Origin: Flavobacteriaceae bacterium
GTDB taxonomy: Bacteria > Bacteroidota > Bacteroidia > Flavobacteriales > Flavobacteriaceae
Length of the DNA stretch: 64,000 bases
NCBI GenBank assembly: GCA_016744415.1
Contig: JADGEL010000002.1
Location: 372,001-436,000, forward strand
Direction of reading: 5' to 3'
In this document: in pieces, positions 44,332 to 54,402 of the stretch
Position numbering within the stretch: position 1 is the stretch's first letter
Layout of the letters: each line of letters opens with the position of its first letter
The notes under the pieces: generated by a model
The model's input: only the letters and a program-made list of their open reading frames with translations
What the model was told of the DNA's origin: nothing
Database searches by the model: none
Translations under genes and position numbers: made by a program

Positions 44332-47151
44332 ATGAAACACATAGTCAACATATTAGCTATTTTTTACACCTTTTCCATGTTTGGGCAAGGAGAAGCTAAT
44401 ATTTGGTATTTTGGCGAAAATGCAGGATTAGATTTTAACAACTGTGATCCTTTTGCGATAACTGATGGTGAATTAAATACAATTGAAGGATGTTCTTCTT
44501 TTTCTGATGCTTCTGGAAATCTTTTATTTTATTCTGATGGCAGTACTGTCTGGAACAGAGATCACATTATAATGCAAAACGGCACAGGACTTTTGGGTGA
44601 CCCTTCTAGTTCACAATCTGCTATGATAATTCCAAAACCTGGAAGTACAAATATCTATTATATTTTTACTGTTGATGATGCTTCGGGTGAAGATGGTTTT
44701 AATTATTACACCATTGATATGGATGAAGATGCCGGTATGGGAAATATCATAGATGGCCCTATAGATTTATCTAGCGGTCTTAATAATAATTGGACAGAAA
44801 AAGTTGCTGCTGTTAAAGGTGCCGATAATGGGTCTTTTTGGGTGGTATCTTATGTATATCCAGATTTTCATGCTTTCAAAATTACAGATGAAGGAGTTGA
44901 CGAAACTCCCGTTAAATCTTCTGCTTCTTTTAATGCAACTGACCGAAGAGGTTATTTAAAAATCTCACCCGATGGAACAAAATTAGCTATAGCACATCAA
45001 ATGGAAGATGGCTTTTTATTTTATCAGTTCAATGATGCTACAGGCAAAGTGACTGACGAAATAAGTTTACCTTTAATTACCGAAGGTGATAGACCCTATG
45101 GAGTGGAATTTTCGGCCAATAGCCAAATGCTTTATGTATTAGCATCTAATGACGCCTTTAATTCTTTAATTGATGGTCCTCCTGAAGAGCAACCACCTCT
45201 AGATCATTTCGCAACGCTGTTTCAATTCGATGTATCATCAAACAATGCTAATGCAATTAACAGTTCTAGAGAAATTATTCATGAAAGCGCCTTGTTTAGA
45301 GGTGGGTTACAATTAGCTCCAGACAAAAAAATATATCGTACAATGGCAAGATCCTATATTGAGGGTATTCCTCAATTAGGTGTCATTGAAAATCCTGAAA
45401 GAGCTGGATCTGCTTGTAATTATAATCATGCTTCAGTGGGTCTTTTAGGAAATTTTTCTACCCAAGGCCTTCCACCTTTTATTGCCTCAATCTTTTCGCA
45501 AATACAAATTATTGGCGAGAGTGAAAATGGATCAACACAAGTTATCAACGGACAAACTGTTTACCTTTGTGATGGCGATGATTTTAATATTTATACTGAA
45601 GCCCTTGATGGAACTGCTCGATATAACTGGTACTTTAACGGAGGTTTAATTCCCATATCTATAGATCCCGTTTTATCATTTACCAATGCAACCCCCGCTT
45701 TAAATGGCACCTATAATTTAGTGCTTACTAATACGGATCTGTGTGGAAATAGGAGCACTTTAGAAGGCGAATTTATCATTGATGTATATGACCCATTAGC
45801 AATTGCACCTTATATTGAATTTAATAATTGTGATGTAGATGGTGTAGCTGATGGATTTACAGATTTTAATTTAGATGAGATTTCAACTCACATTACCAAT
45901 GGTAATGACGATTTAGTAGTTACCTATTACTTGTCATTTATAGAAGCAGATACTGCTAATAACCCCTTAGATCCATTTCCTTTTAACAATGCAACACAAA
46001 CTACAATCTATGCTCGTATTGAAAACCCAACAGGTTGTCATAGTGTAACTACGGTAGATTTAATGGTTTCTACAACTGCCTTTCCTCCTAGTTATACAGG
46101 TGAGCAAATGATAACATGTGATGATGATGATATTATTGACGGTTTGCACCTATTTGATTTATCATCAGTATCAACAAATTTGTTAGCACAGTTTCCTGTC
46201 GGACAAAATTTAAGTGTACACTATTATAATTCTCTTTCTGATGCACAATTAGAGTTAAATGAAATTGATGTTTTAAATGAATACATGAATAGCACTCCTT
46301 TTTTAGAAATTATTTATGTGCGTGTAGAGAATGATGACGATGGAGCTTGTTTTGGAATTGGCCCTTTTGTTACCTTAAGAGTAAATCCAAGACCTGATTT
46401 TGATGTAGATCCGGATTTAAGTCTCTGTATCAATTTAAATCCTATCTTGACATTAAAAGCCTTAAACCCTGTTGATAACTATACCTATGAATGGAAAAAT
46501 GAAAACGGGTTTATCTTCAGCACCAATATAACTGCTACAGTTACATCTGGTGGAGTTTATACCGTTACAGCTTTCTCTAATTTAGGATGTCCATCGTTTG
46601 AGAAAACTGTGAATGTAAGAGAATCTGATGTTGCAATAATCACCTTAAATGATGTTTCTATTACTGATGATGCCGCCAATAATACCATCACTATAAATAA
46701 TTCACCTGGAAACTTAGGAATTGGAGATTATGAATTTGCATTGGATTACGCTTTTGGAGAATATCAAGACTCTCCAACTTTTGAAAATGTAGAAATTGGA
46801 ATTCACATAATTTATGTAAAAGATAAAAATGGATGTGGTATTACAGCACTTGAGGTTTCTGTTATTGGGTTTCCTAAATTCTTTACGCCTAACAATGATG
46901 GATGGAATGACACTTGGACAGTGAAAGGAGTGAATCGGAATTTTTATACAGAATCTATTGTCGAAATTTATGACCGGTATGGAAAAATTATGGCGATTAT
47001 AAAACCGTTTGAAAATGGTTGGGATGGTGTTTATAATGGAGTAAATTTACCCGAAACCGATTATTGGTTCAAGGCAGAAATTGTGAATAACGATGGAAGT
47101 ATTAGGAAAAGACAAGGGCATTTTAGCTTAGTTCGTAGAATTTTAGAATAG
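44332..47151 (+). CDS. Secreted paralogue with T9SS type B C-terminal domain
   Basis: 939 aa. Signal peptide 1-19 (ending SMFGQ), the same WYFGENAGLDFN propeller-like domain, an Ig-like domain, two CDD-type modules (from about 495), the conserved segment with NLGIGDYEFALD, and a type B CTD (from about 846, FPKFFTPNNDGWNDTW). It is a close paralogue of the product at 40075 but without the duplicated A-B units. The next gene begins 3 bases after its stop, so 44332-51353 is probably one operon of three secreted proteins. Confidence 0.87.
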   Translation: MKHIVNILAIFYTFSMFGQGEANIWYFGENAGLDFNNCDPFAITDGELNTIEGCSSFSDASGNLLFYSDGSTVWNRDHIIMQNGTGLLGDPSSSQSAMIIPKPGSTNIYYIFTVDDASGEDGFNYYTIDMDEDAGMGNIIDGPIDLSSGLNNNWTEKVAAVKGADNGSFWVVSYVYPDFHAFKITDEGVDETPVKSSASFNATDRRGYLKISPDGTKLAIAHQMEDGFLFYQFNDATGKVTDEISLPLITEGDRPYGVEFSANSQMLYVLASNDAFNSLIDGPPEEQPPLDHFATLFQFDVSSNNANAINSSREIIHESALFRGGLQLAPDKKIYRTMARSYIEGIPQLGVIENPERAGSACNYNHASVGLLGNFSTQGLPPFIASIFSQIQIIGESENGSTQVINGQTVYLCDGDDFNIYTEALDGTARYNWYFNGGLIPISIDPVLSFTNATPALNGTYNLVLTNTDLCGNRSTLEGEFIIDVYDPLAIAPYIEFNNCDVDGVADGFTDFNLDEISTHITNGNDDLVVTYYLSFIEADTANNPLDPFPFNNATQTTIYARIENPTGCHSVTTVDLMVSTTAFPPSYTGEQMITCDDDDIIDGLHLFDLSSVSTNLLAQFPVGQNLSVHYYNSLSDAQLELNEIDVLNEYMNSTPFLEIIYVRVENDDDGACFGIGPFVTLRVNPRPDFDVDPDLSLCINLNPILTLKALNPVDNYTYEWKNENGFIFSTNITATVTSGGVYTVTAFSNLGCPSFEKTVNVRESDVAIITLNDVSITDDAANNTITINNSPGNLGIGDYEFALDYAFGEYQDSPTFENVEIGIHIIYVKDKNGCGITALEVSVIGFPKFFTPNNDGWNDTWTVKGVNRNFYTESIVEIYDRYGKIMAIIKPFENGWDGVYNGVNLPETDYWFKAEIVNNDGSIRKRQGHFSLVRRILE

Positions 47152-47154
47152 CAG

Positions 47155-49584
47155 ATGAAAAAAAGTTTAATCATATTATTTTTAATTATAATAAGCATTC
47201 ATTCTTTTGCGCAAAAGCAAACTGCATTTTGGTATTTTGGAGATTTAGCAGGTTTAGATTTTAATTCTGGAAATCCTGTTGCTTTATCAGATGGTATGTT
47301 AGCAACTAATGAAGGTTGTGCTGCTATATCTAATTATAATGGCAACTTACTTTTTTATACAGATGGTAGTACAGTCTGGAATAAAGACCATGAAATCATG
47401 CTTAACGGAGAGAATTTAAATGGCAATCTCTCTAGCACCAACTCTGCTATTATTATTCCAAAACCAGATAATATTGGCATCTATTATATTTTTACTGTCG
47501 ATGATTTGGCTGGGGCAAATGGCCTTCAATATTCTGAGGTCGATATGCAATTAGATGGAGACTTAGGAGGAGTAACATCAAACAAGAATATACTATTACA
47601 CACTCCTACTACTGAAAAAGTTACAGCAGTAAAACATCAAAACGATATAGATTGGTGGGTGTTGTCTCATAAATTTAACAGTAAAGATTTTGTGGCCTAT
47701 TTGGTTTCTAGCTCAGGAGTCAGTTCACCGATAATCTCAAATATAGGCACTACAATTACAGGGAATACATCTAATACTGTTGGTGCTATGAAATTTTCGC
47801 CTAATGGACGCAAAGTAGCCATTGCTAACAGTTATGAAAATAGAGAAGTTCAATTATTTGATTTTAATGATTTAACAGGTGCCCTTTCTAATCCAATAAC
47901 ATTAACAGGTTTTAATGGAATAACTGGAAATGTATATGGAGTTGAGTTTTCATTAGATAGCAAATTATTATATGTAACAGATTTTGGAGGCTCTTTATAT
48001 CAATATAATTTAGAGTTGGCGACTCCTACTAGTATTATCAACTCTAAATTAGAAATAGCTAATAACATTTCTGGTTTGGGAGCTTTACAAATTGCCCCAA
48101 ACGGAAAAATTTACATTGCTCGAGAGTTTATTTCTTATTTAAGTGTAATCGATGATCCTAATGTTTTAGGTACGGGCTGTAATTATCGAGATGTAGGGAT
48201 CTCTTTAAATAACAGACGTTCAAAACTTGGGTTACCCCCTTTTATACAATCTTATTTTTGGAAAGAAGTTACCAGTGAAAATTTGTGTTATGGAGAAAAT
48301 ACTCAATTTAGTATTGTAAATCCAGAAGTAAGACAAGTTTGGGATTTTGACGACCCTGCTTCTGGTATCATTAACAACACTTCTACCCTACCAAATCCAG
48401 TACATGCATTTACGGCTCCAGGTACTTATGCTGTTAAAGTAGAATCTACCAACTTTTTAGGAGAATCCGCAATTACAATTACTAATGTAATAATATCTGA
48501 ATCTCCTGTAGCAACTAGTCCTACAGATTTAATTATGTGTGATGACAATGAAGATGGAGATGCTGAAAATGGAATTATTCAATCTTTCATGTTAACCGAT
48601 AAAGATACAGAAATCATTGGCGGCTTGGATATCAATCAATTTGATGTGCTATATTTTAAAGACGCGGCATTTACTATCCCCATTGCTAAAAACGATCTTT
48701 ATGAAAATACTAGTGCAAACACCCAACTTGTTTATGCTAAAGTTTTTAATGTAGACAACGATACTTGTTTTGATATGGTACAATTTAATCTAATCGTAAA
48801 TGATGTTCCAATCTATGAATTGGCTGATGAAAAAATAGTGTGTTCTAATAATTTACCTGATGCCATAACAGTAGAAAATCCAGCCGGAATTTATGATTAC
48901 GTTTGGACTTTAGATAATTCTAGCGTCTTATCTAACACCCAAACTTTAGATATACTTTCATTAGATTTTATTCCTGATGACGGACTTACAATTACACTTA
49001 CAGCAACAGACCCTGTTAATAATTGTGAAACCATAACTCCTGTATTAGTAGAAAAATTTGAAATTTCGATTTTAACTATTGATGATATTATTATTCAAGA
49101 TTTAACAGAAAACAATACCATTACTATAAATCCACAAGACCCTAATTTTGATTTAGATAATTATGAATTTGCTTTAGACGATACAGAGGGTGGTATTGGG
49201 ATGTATCAAAATGAGCCCATTTTTGAAAATGTGATTCCTGGAGTACGAACAATCTATATTAGGGATATATATGGGTGTGATGAATTTAGTCTTGAAGCCC
49301 CTATTATTGGTTTCCCAAAATTCTTTACTCCAAATAATGATGGGCATAATGATACTTGGCATATTTTAGGAGTAAGCAGAAATTTTTACACTTCATCTAC
49401 AATCCGTATTTTTGATCGTTTCGGAAAAATAGTGGCAAACATTCTACCTCAAAGTGATGGTTGGGACGGTTTTTACAACAATAAAAAATCTCCCGAAACA
49501 GATTATTGGTTTACCGCAACACTGATTGATAACAACGGAAATATTCGCGAACAAAGAGGCCATTTTAGTTTGATAAGACGCTAA
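47155..49584 (+). CDS. Secreted paralogue with PKD domain and T9SS type B C-terminal domain
   Basis: 809 aa. Signal peptide 1-19 (ending HSFAQ), WYFGDLAGLDFN propeller-like domain, a PKD domain (about 390-445, VWDFDDPASG and HAFTAPGTYAVKV), one CDD-type module (MCDDNEDGDAENG) and a type B CTD (from about 720, FPKFFTPNNDGHNDTW). The N-terminal domain and the pre-CTD segment (NYEFALDDTEGG) mark it as a paralogue of the two upstream proteins. Its stop codon overlaps the next start (TAATG), indicating translational coupling. Confidence 0.87.
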   Translation: MKKSLIILFLIIISIHSFAQKQTAFWYFGDLAGLDFNSGNPVALSDGMLATNEGCAAISNYNGNLLFYTDGSTVWNKDHEIMLNGENLNGNLSSTNSAIIIPKPDNIGIYYIFTVDDLAGANGLQYSEVDMQLDGDLGGVTSNKNILLHTPTTEKVTAVKHQNDIDWWVLSHKFNSKDFVAYLVSSSGVSSPIISNIGTTITGNTSNTVGAMKFSPNGRKVAIANSYENREVQLFDFNDLTGALSNPITLTGFNGITGNVYGVEFSLDSKLLYVTDFGGSLYQYNLELATPTSIINSKLEIANNISGLGALQIAPNGKIYIAREFISYLSVIDDPNVLGTGCNYRDVGISLNNRRSKLGLPPFIQSYFWKEVTSENLCYGENTQFSIVNPEVRQVWDFDDPASGIINNTSTLPNPVHAFTAPGTYAVKVESTNFLGESAITITNVIISESPVATSPTDLIMCDDNEDGDAENGIIQSFMLTDKDTEIIGGLDINQFDVLYFKDAAFTIPIAKNDLYENTSANTQLVYAKVFNVDNDTCFDMVQFNLIVNDVPIYELADEKIVCSNNLPDAITVENPAGIYDYVWTLDNSSVLSNTQTLDILSLDFIPDDGLTITLTATDPVNNCETITPVLVEKFEISILTIDDIIIQDLTENNTITINPQDPNFDLDNYEFALDDTEGGIGMYQNEPIFENVIPGVRTIYIRDIYGCDEFSLEAPIIGFPKFFTPNNDGHNDTWHILGVSRNFYTSSTIRIFDRFGKIVANILPQSDGWDGFYNNKKSPETDYWFTATLIDNNGNIREQRGHFSLIRR

Positions 49585-51353
49585 TGAAAAAAATACTCCT
49601 CTACCTTATCCTATTTTTTAACTTACATTTTTTTGCGCAAGAAGTTTCTCTATACCAACAATTTGGTGGTCACATAGATTTTACCATGATTGGTAACACG
49701 TTAAATTTAGAAGAAAACGGAATCTTTGCCAATTGCGCCATCAATACAAGCTCATCTGCTGAACTAAATCTAGATCCTGATGACACAATAATTGCCGCCT
49801 ATTTATATTGGGCAGGATCTGGAACGGGAGAATTTGATGTGAAACTGAATAATATTGACATCACTGCCCAACGTACTTTTTCAGATTCACTAACAGATAT
49901 TTTGCCTTTCTTTAGCGCATTTTTCGATGTTACTGAACAAATAATAACCGAAAGAAATACAACTTATACTATTTCAGAATTTGATTTAAATGATGTGATT
50001 GCAACCTACTGCCCCAACGGAACAAATTTTGGTGGTTGGGCAATTTTAATTGTTTATGAAAATGATACGTTGCCTCTCAATCAAATTAATATATATGATG
50101 GGTTAGAGCATGTTCCGTCTGCACTTACAATACAACTGAACAATATTGATGTAATTGATAACAATGATGCTAAGATTGGTTTTATTGCCTGGGAAGGCGA
50201 TTCTGCTTTACACGTAAATGAATCACTTTTTGTGAATGAAAACCTTATCGGAAATCCTCCATTGAACCCAACTAATAATGCTTTTAATGGCACTAATAGT
50301 TTTACAGGAACAAGTACTCTTTACAACATGGATATTGACGCGTACAATATTCAAGACAATATTGCCATTGGTGATACCCAAGCTACAATTCAGTTAACTT
50401 CTGGGCAAGATTTTGTAATGATAAATACAGTCATCACAAAACTAAATAGTCAGCTACCAGATGCAACCATTAGCATTGATAGTTTTGAAATTACTTCTTG
50501 TAATAATTTAGAAACCATAATCAATTTTACAGTTTTCAATAATAACGCTACTAACTTTTTACCTTCCAATACATCTATCACTCTATATGCAAATGATCAA
50601 TTGATTGGCACTACATTTACCAATACTGATATTCCAATTAATGGTTCAGAAAGTTTTGAATTAGAACTTTTAATTCCCGAAAGCGTATTACAAAGTTTCA
50701 CATTAACCGCTGTTGTAAACGAATTAAATTCAGTTTTAGAAATTAGGACTGATAACAATACGGACGAATTAGAAATTGACTACCCGCTACCTCCTACAAT
50801 TCAACAACCAGAAAATCTTTTGGAATGCAATATCAGTTTTGAAACAGGGCTTTTTGATTTGAGTACAATTTATGATGAACTTATAGACAACGCTGACAGC
50901 GAAACTGAATTTGCTTTTTACCCATCCAAAGAAGATTTTATAAATGATACTGCTGAAATTAATCTTGCATTTGAATACCTTAGTACTGCCAACCCCCAAA
51001 CAATTTATGTAAAAGCAACCAATACATTAACTGGTTGTTTTTCTCATACTACATTTCAATTATCCGTTTATAATTGCCCTCCAACTATCCCAGATGGGTT
51101 TTCTCCAAATGGCGATGGTATCAACGAAGAGTTTAATATTGTTGGTTTGTATGATATTTTTGTCGACTTTAAATTAGAGGTCTACAACCGCTGGGGAAAT
51201 TTAGTTTATGAAGGTAGCCAACATACCGAAAAATGGAATGGTCGTTTAAAAAACAATAAAGAATTGGTTCCGGTTGGTATCTATTATTATGTCTTGCATC
51301 TAAATGATAAAGATTACAAACCTGTCCAAAATCGGGTATATGTGAGTCGATGA
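49584..51353 (+). CDS. Secreted protein with canonical T9SS type B C-terminal domain
   Basis: 589 aa. Signal peptide 1-18 (ending HFFAQ). The N-terminal half (AAYLYWAGSGTGEFDVKLNN, NFGGWAILIVYE) is a DUF3344-like domain common in flavobacterial surface proteins and unrelated to the propeller of its neighbours. A CARDB-like region (about 290-390) and one CDD-like module follow, then the CTD PDGFSPNGDGINEEFNI with YNRWGNLVYEG and a final NRVYVSR. It is coupled to the upstream gene by a one-base overlap. Confidence 0.87.
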   Translation: MKKILLYLILFFNLHFFAQEVSLYQQFGGHIDFTMIGNTLNLEENGIFANCAINTSSSAELNLDPDDTIIAAYLYWAGSGTGEFDVKLNNIDITAQRTFSDSLTDILPFFSAFFDVTEQIITERNTTYTISEFDLNDVIATYCPNGTNFGGWAILIVYENDTLPLNQINIYDGLEHVPSALTIQLNNIDVIDNNDAKIGFIAWEGDSALHVNESLFVNENLIGNPPLNPTNNAFNGTNSFTGTSTLYNMDIDAYNIQDNIAIGDTQATIQLTSGQDFVMINTVITKLNSQLPDATISIDSFEITSCNNLETIINFTVFNNNATNFLPSNTSITLYANDQLIGTTFTNTDIPINGSESFELELLIPESVLQSFTLTAVVNELNSVLEIRTDNNTDELEIDYPLPPTIQQPENLLECNISFETGLFDLSTIYDELIDNADSETEFAFYPSKEDFINDTAEINLAFEYLSTANPQTIYVKATNTLTGCFSHTTFQLSVYNCPPTIPDGFSPNGDGINEEFNIVGLYDIFVDFKLEVYNRWGNLVYEGSQHTEKWNGRLKNNKELVPVGIYYYVLHLNDKDYKPVQNRVYVSR

Positions 51354-51508
51354 TAACTAAACCTAATAAAAACTATTCATACCTGATACAATTAACATCC
51401 TTTCAAAAACATATCGAATCCTATCCCTTTTTTTCCCATCAAAAAATAAAAAACTTTAAAACCCTGTAATAATTTATAACTTGAGCCACTAACCAAGAAA
51501 AAACTAGT

Positions 51509-52000
51509 TTGAGTAGCGATTTTTATAAAGCATCCATTTTACCTTATGCAGGTATTATCATAAAAATATGTAGGGCATATACAGATTCACAAGAAGATTT
51601 TGAAGATTATTATCAAGAAGTCTGTTTGCAAATCTGGAGAAGTAGAGAACAGTTTAGAGGTGATTCTAAATGGTCTACATGGATTTACAGATTGTCTCTT
51701 AATATTTGTTTGACGTTAATTAAAAAGAAAAACAACAATCGTCAAAATAAGACAACAGATCTATCATTTATTGAATCATCAGAAGAAAATCATGCATTTG
51801 CAGATGAGTCCCTAAATCTTTTGTACGATGCTATTAAAAAATTATCAGAAATTGACAGAGCTGTTATTTTATTGTACCTAGAAGAGAAACCCTACAAAGA
51901 AATTGGAGAAATTATAGGTACTAGTCACAATAATATTGCTGTACGAATTACACGAATTAAAGAACGATTAAAAAAATTATTAGATGGAAAAATCAATTGA
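51509..52000 (+). CDS. ECF RNA polymerase sigma factor (second)
   Basis: 163 aa. Region 2 has DFEDYYQEVCLQIWRSREQFRG and STWIYRLSLNICLTLIKK; region 4 has LSEIDRAVILLYLEEKPYKEIGE with HNNIAVRITRIKERLKKLL. It starts at a TTG (51509): an in-frame stop at 51482 precedes it without any ATG, and MSSDFYKASILPYAG aligns with sigma starts. It overlaps the next gene by 17 bases, as in sigma/anti-sigma pairs. Confidence 0.9.
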   Translation: MSSDFYKASILPYAGIIIKICRAYTDSQEDFEDYYQEVCLQIWRSREQFRGDSKWSTWIYRLSLNICLTLIKKKNNNRQNKTTDLSFIESSEENHAFADESLNLLYDAIKKLSEIDRAVILLYLEEKPYKEIGEIIGTSHNNIAVRITRIKERLKKLLDGKIN

Positions 52001-52646
52001 ATCAATTTGGAAAGAAGGGTTTATAGAGAACAATGCATTGGTAGCTCCGAAGCTAAACGATTTATACAATCAAAAATCAATAGACATTGTAGATAAATTT
52101 AGAAGAATGTATAAGACAAATATCATTGCCATTGTTTTGTTTGCTGTGATATTATTACCTGTAGCGACGTTTGTTAAAATACCATACATGGGAATATCTT
52201 TCTTTTTCTTATTTAGCGTATTAGTGTTTTTTGCCATAAAGTTTAAAAAAAAATTAGATGCTATCAACAAGAATACTAATAGCTATCAATACCTTAAAAC
52301 TTTCGAAAACTGGACTAAAGAGATGACCGATTTCAATACAAAATTGTCAAGATATTTATATCCATATGTGTTTTTATCTATGGTTGCAGGTTTTTGGTTT
52401 GGTAGTTTAGGTGGCGATGTTCCTGGAGAAAATATGGTAAATCTATTACAAAGTAAATATCCAGATATGCTCGTGTTTTTTGGAGTCCCATTATTAGGAA
52501 TTATAGCTGCCATAATAATTATTGGATTACTAGCCTACTTTGGAGGTAGAATTGGAGAATGGGATTTAAAAATTGGTTACGGCAGAATCTTAAAAAGATT
52601 AGATACATTACTTGCTGATATGGAAGAACTAAGAAGAAATAATTAA
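51984..52646 (+). CDS. Membrane protein, probable partner of the ECF sigma factor
   Basis: 220 aa with about four membrane segments: IIAIVLFAVILLPVATFV, MGISFFFLFSVLVFFAI, a segment around FLSMVAGFWFG, and VFFGVPLLGIIAAIIIIGLL. A soluble N-terminus (about 45 residues, SIESIWKEGFIENNALVAPK) could bind the sigma factor. It lacks the zinc anti-sigma motif and any family I recognise. The overlap with the sigma gene suggests it regulates that sigma (inference). Confidence 0.65.
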   Translation: MEKSIESIWKEGFIENNALVAPKLNDLYNQKSIDIVDKFRRMYKTNIIAIVLFAVILLPVATFVKIPYMGISFFFLFSVLVFFAIKFKKKLDAINKNTNSYQYLKTFENWTKEMTDFNTKLSRYLYPYVFLSMVAGFWFGSLGGDVPGENMVNLLQSKYPDMLVFFGVPLLGIIAAIIIIGLLAYFGGRIGEWDLKIGYGRILKRLDTLLADMEELRRNN

Positions 52647-52653
52647 ACATATT

Positions 52654-53106
52654 ATGATGATTGAAAAATTAAAAAACAGAGCAGAATTATTGCACAACAA
52701 AAAGTATGTTAATGCTTCTAGCAAAATACAAGATTTAATAATTGCTTTAAACAAAAAAGAAATCCCAACGGATTTCATTAGTACAATTAATAAGGATATA
52801 AAAACGCTAAATTTGTTTTTTGGAACTGATAAACAAGTCATTAAACTTACCAAAAAAACCACTTCCAAAATCTTAAAATTTGTCGATTCTAAATTAAAGT
52901 TAGTTTCTAAAAACCATCACCGAAATATAGGCTTGGTAATGGGAATGTTATTCGGGCCAATAGTTACACTACCTTTTGATGGATTTGGCTATAGTGGTTT
53001 AGGAATGATTTTAGGATTGGTTGTTGGAATTGGTATTGGCACCAAACTCGATGAGAAAGCCGCAAAAGAAGGCAAGCAGTTAGATATTGAACATGTGGGA
53101 TATTAA
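52654..53106 (+). CDS. Hypothetical protein with glycine-rich membrane hairpin
   Basis: 150 aa. A charged helical N-terminal region (residues 1-85) precedes a glycine-rich hydrophobic hairpin (about 90-130, with GMLFGPIVTLPFD and GLGMILGLVVGIGIGTK), like glycine-zipper membrane segments, and a short hydrophilic tail. It is 7 bases after the preceding membrane protein gene, so it is the third gene of the sigma operon. Function unknown. Confidence 0.6.
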   Translation: MMIEKLKNRAELLHNKKYVNASSKIQDLIIALNKKEIPTDFISTINKDIKTLNLFFGTDKQVIKLTKKTTSKILKFVDSKLKLVSKNHHRNIGLVMGMLFGPIVTLPFDGFGYSGLGMILGLVVGIGIGTKLDEKAAKEGKQLDIEHVGY

Positions 53107-53187
53107 ATAATATGCTACCAAAACTTACTCAAAAAGAATCAGCTATATTTGTGATATTATAAGTTGTACTTAATTTTAAAAAAATCT

Positions 53188-54138
53188 ATGAAAAAAATTA
53201 CATTAATTGGACTATTAATTACAGGGGTTATTACAACTGGATTCTGTTCGGAATCTTTAGGAGATAAAATAAAATTTGCTTCAATAGAAAAGGCAAATGA
53301 GCTTTTAATAATAGAGGATGAATTCACAAAAAGCTGGAGTCAATTTGATATAGATTCAAGAATGCAGAAACAGAATAGCTCAAGAAAAGAACTGTTTACT
53401 TACATCACAGAGCAAACAAGAGATTGGACATTTGAGGAGAAAAACGTAATTCTAACAATTCTGAAGAATATTGATGAGCAAATTAATAAACAAGGGTTTA
53501 AAATTGATTTCCCAGATGTAATTTATTTTATTAAAACTACAACTAATGAGGAAGGTAACGCTAGAGCATATACTCGGGCAAATTACGTTGTAATAAATAA
53601 TGATGCTCTTTCTAAATCAAAAAAAGATTTAGAACACACCATTGTTCATGAATTATTCCATGTTCTTTCAAGAAACAATCCCAAACTAAGGCAAGAAATG
53701 TATGGTATTATTGGATTTGACTTGATGAATACTATTGAATATCCAGAAGGATTGAAAAAATACCGAATGACAAATCCTGATGCGCCTCAAACGGATAGCT
53801 ATATTAAATTAAAAGTTGATGGACAAATAAAAGATTGTATGATTATTTTATATTCAGAGAAAGATTATAGTGGTGGTAATTTTTTCGATTATTTGAACGT
53901 TGGATTTTTGAGTTTAAGTGGAGATACAATAAAGACTATTGAATACAATGATAATATACCTGTCATCTATACCTTTGAAGAAGTTACTGAATTTTTTGAG
54001 CAAGTTGGCAAGAACACCAAATATATTATACATCCAGAGGAGATTCTTGCGGATAATTTCACCTTTGCGATTCTTAATAAAACTAAACTTCCAAACCCTG
54101 AGATAATAAATGAGATTAAAAAGAAACTTCAGAAATAA
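53188..54138 (+). CDS. Exported zincin-like metallopeptidase, orphan
   Basis: About 316 aa from ATG 53188 (MKKITLIGLLITGVITTGFCS, a clear signal peptide; a TTG at 53164 would add eight residues). It contains LEHTIVHELFHVLSRNN, the HExxH zinc site, with a glutamate about 40 residues downstream as a possible third ligand. The rest matches no family I know. It stands alone 81 bases after the sigma operon and is followed by a dispersed-repeat-like element. Confidence 0.65.
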   Translation: MKKITLIGLLITGVITTGFCSESLGDKIKFASIEKANELLIIEDEFTKSWSQFDIDSRMQKQNSSRKELFTYITEQTRDWTFEEKNVILTILKNIDEQINKQGFKIDFPDVIYFIKTTTNEEGNARAYTRANYVVINNDALSKSKKDLEHTIVHELFHVLSRNNPKLRQEMYGIIGFDLMNTIEYPEGLKKYRMTNPDAPQTDSYIKLKVDGQIKDCMIILYSEKDYSGGNFFDYLNVGFLSLSGDTIKTIEYNDNIPVIYTFEEVTEFFEQVGKNTKYIIHPEEILADNFTFAILNKTKLPNPEIINEIKKKLQK

Positions 54139-54145
54139 AGACTAA

Positions 54146-54260
54146 GCACAACACCATGTATAAAACATAGCTAATCAAGGCTTTCCGAGAGGCTTGTAGT
54201 ATATTTACAAAGTTAAGCGTAAAACCTCTCAACGAAATCATATACAAAACCGATAAGCAT
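54146..54260. repeat. attC-like dispersed intergenic element
   Basis: The segment begins GCACAACACCATGTATAAAAC and ends ATATACAAAACCGATAAGCA: TGTATA pairs with TATACA, and GAGAGG (54189) pairs with CCTCTC. This layout resembles the repeats found between accessory gene cassettes in many flavobacteria (compare GCACAACACCGTGTATAA...ACGTTG...). Recognised by form only. Confidence 0.4.
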
Positions 54261-54366
54261 CACTCTCAAAAACTTCTAATTGACCTAACCTAATCTCCGT
54301 ATTTCTATCTATAGAAATTAAACTAAATCAATTTAAACCCCTGACAAAATTTGACACATTAGCTTT

Positions 54367-54374
54367 TAAATTTG
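54367..54374 (+). promoter_or_regulatory. -7 element before the VOC gene
   Basis: TAAATTTG matches TAnnTTTG. It ends only 4 bases before the ATG at 54379, so transcription would start at about that ATG. This favours the next ATG (54403) as the translation start. Confidence 0.5.
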
Positions 54375-54402
54375 CAGTATGTTTAACAAAAAATATACAC
54401 AA

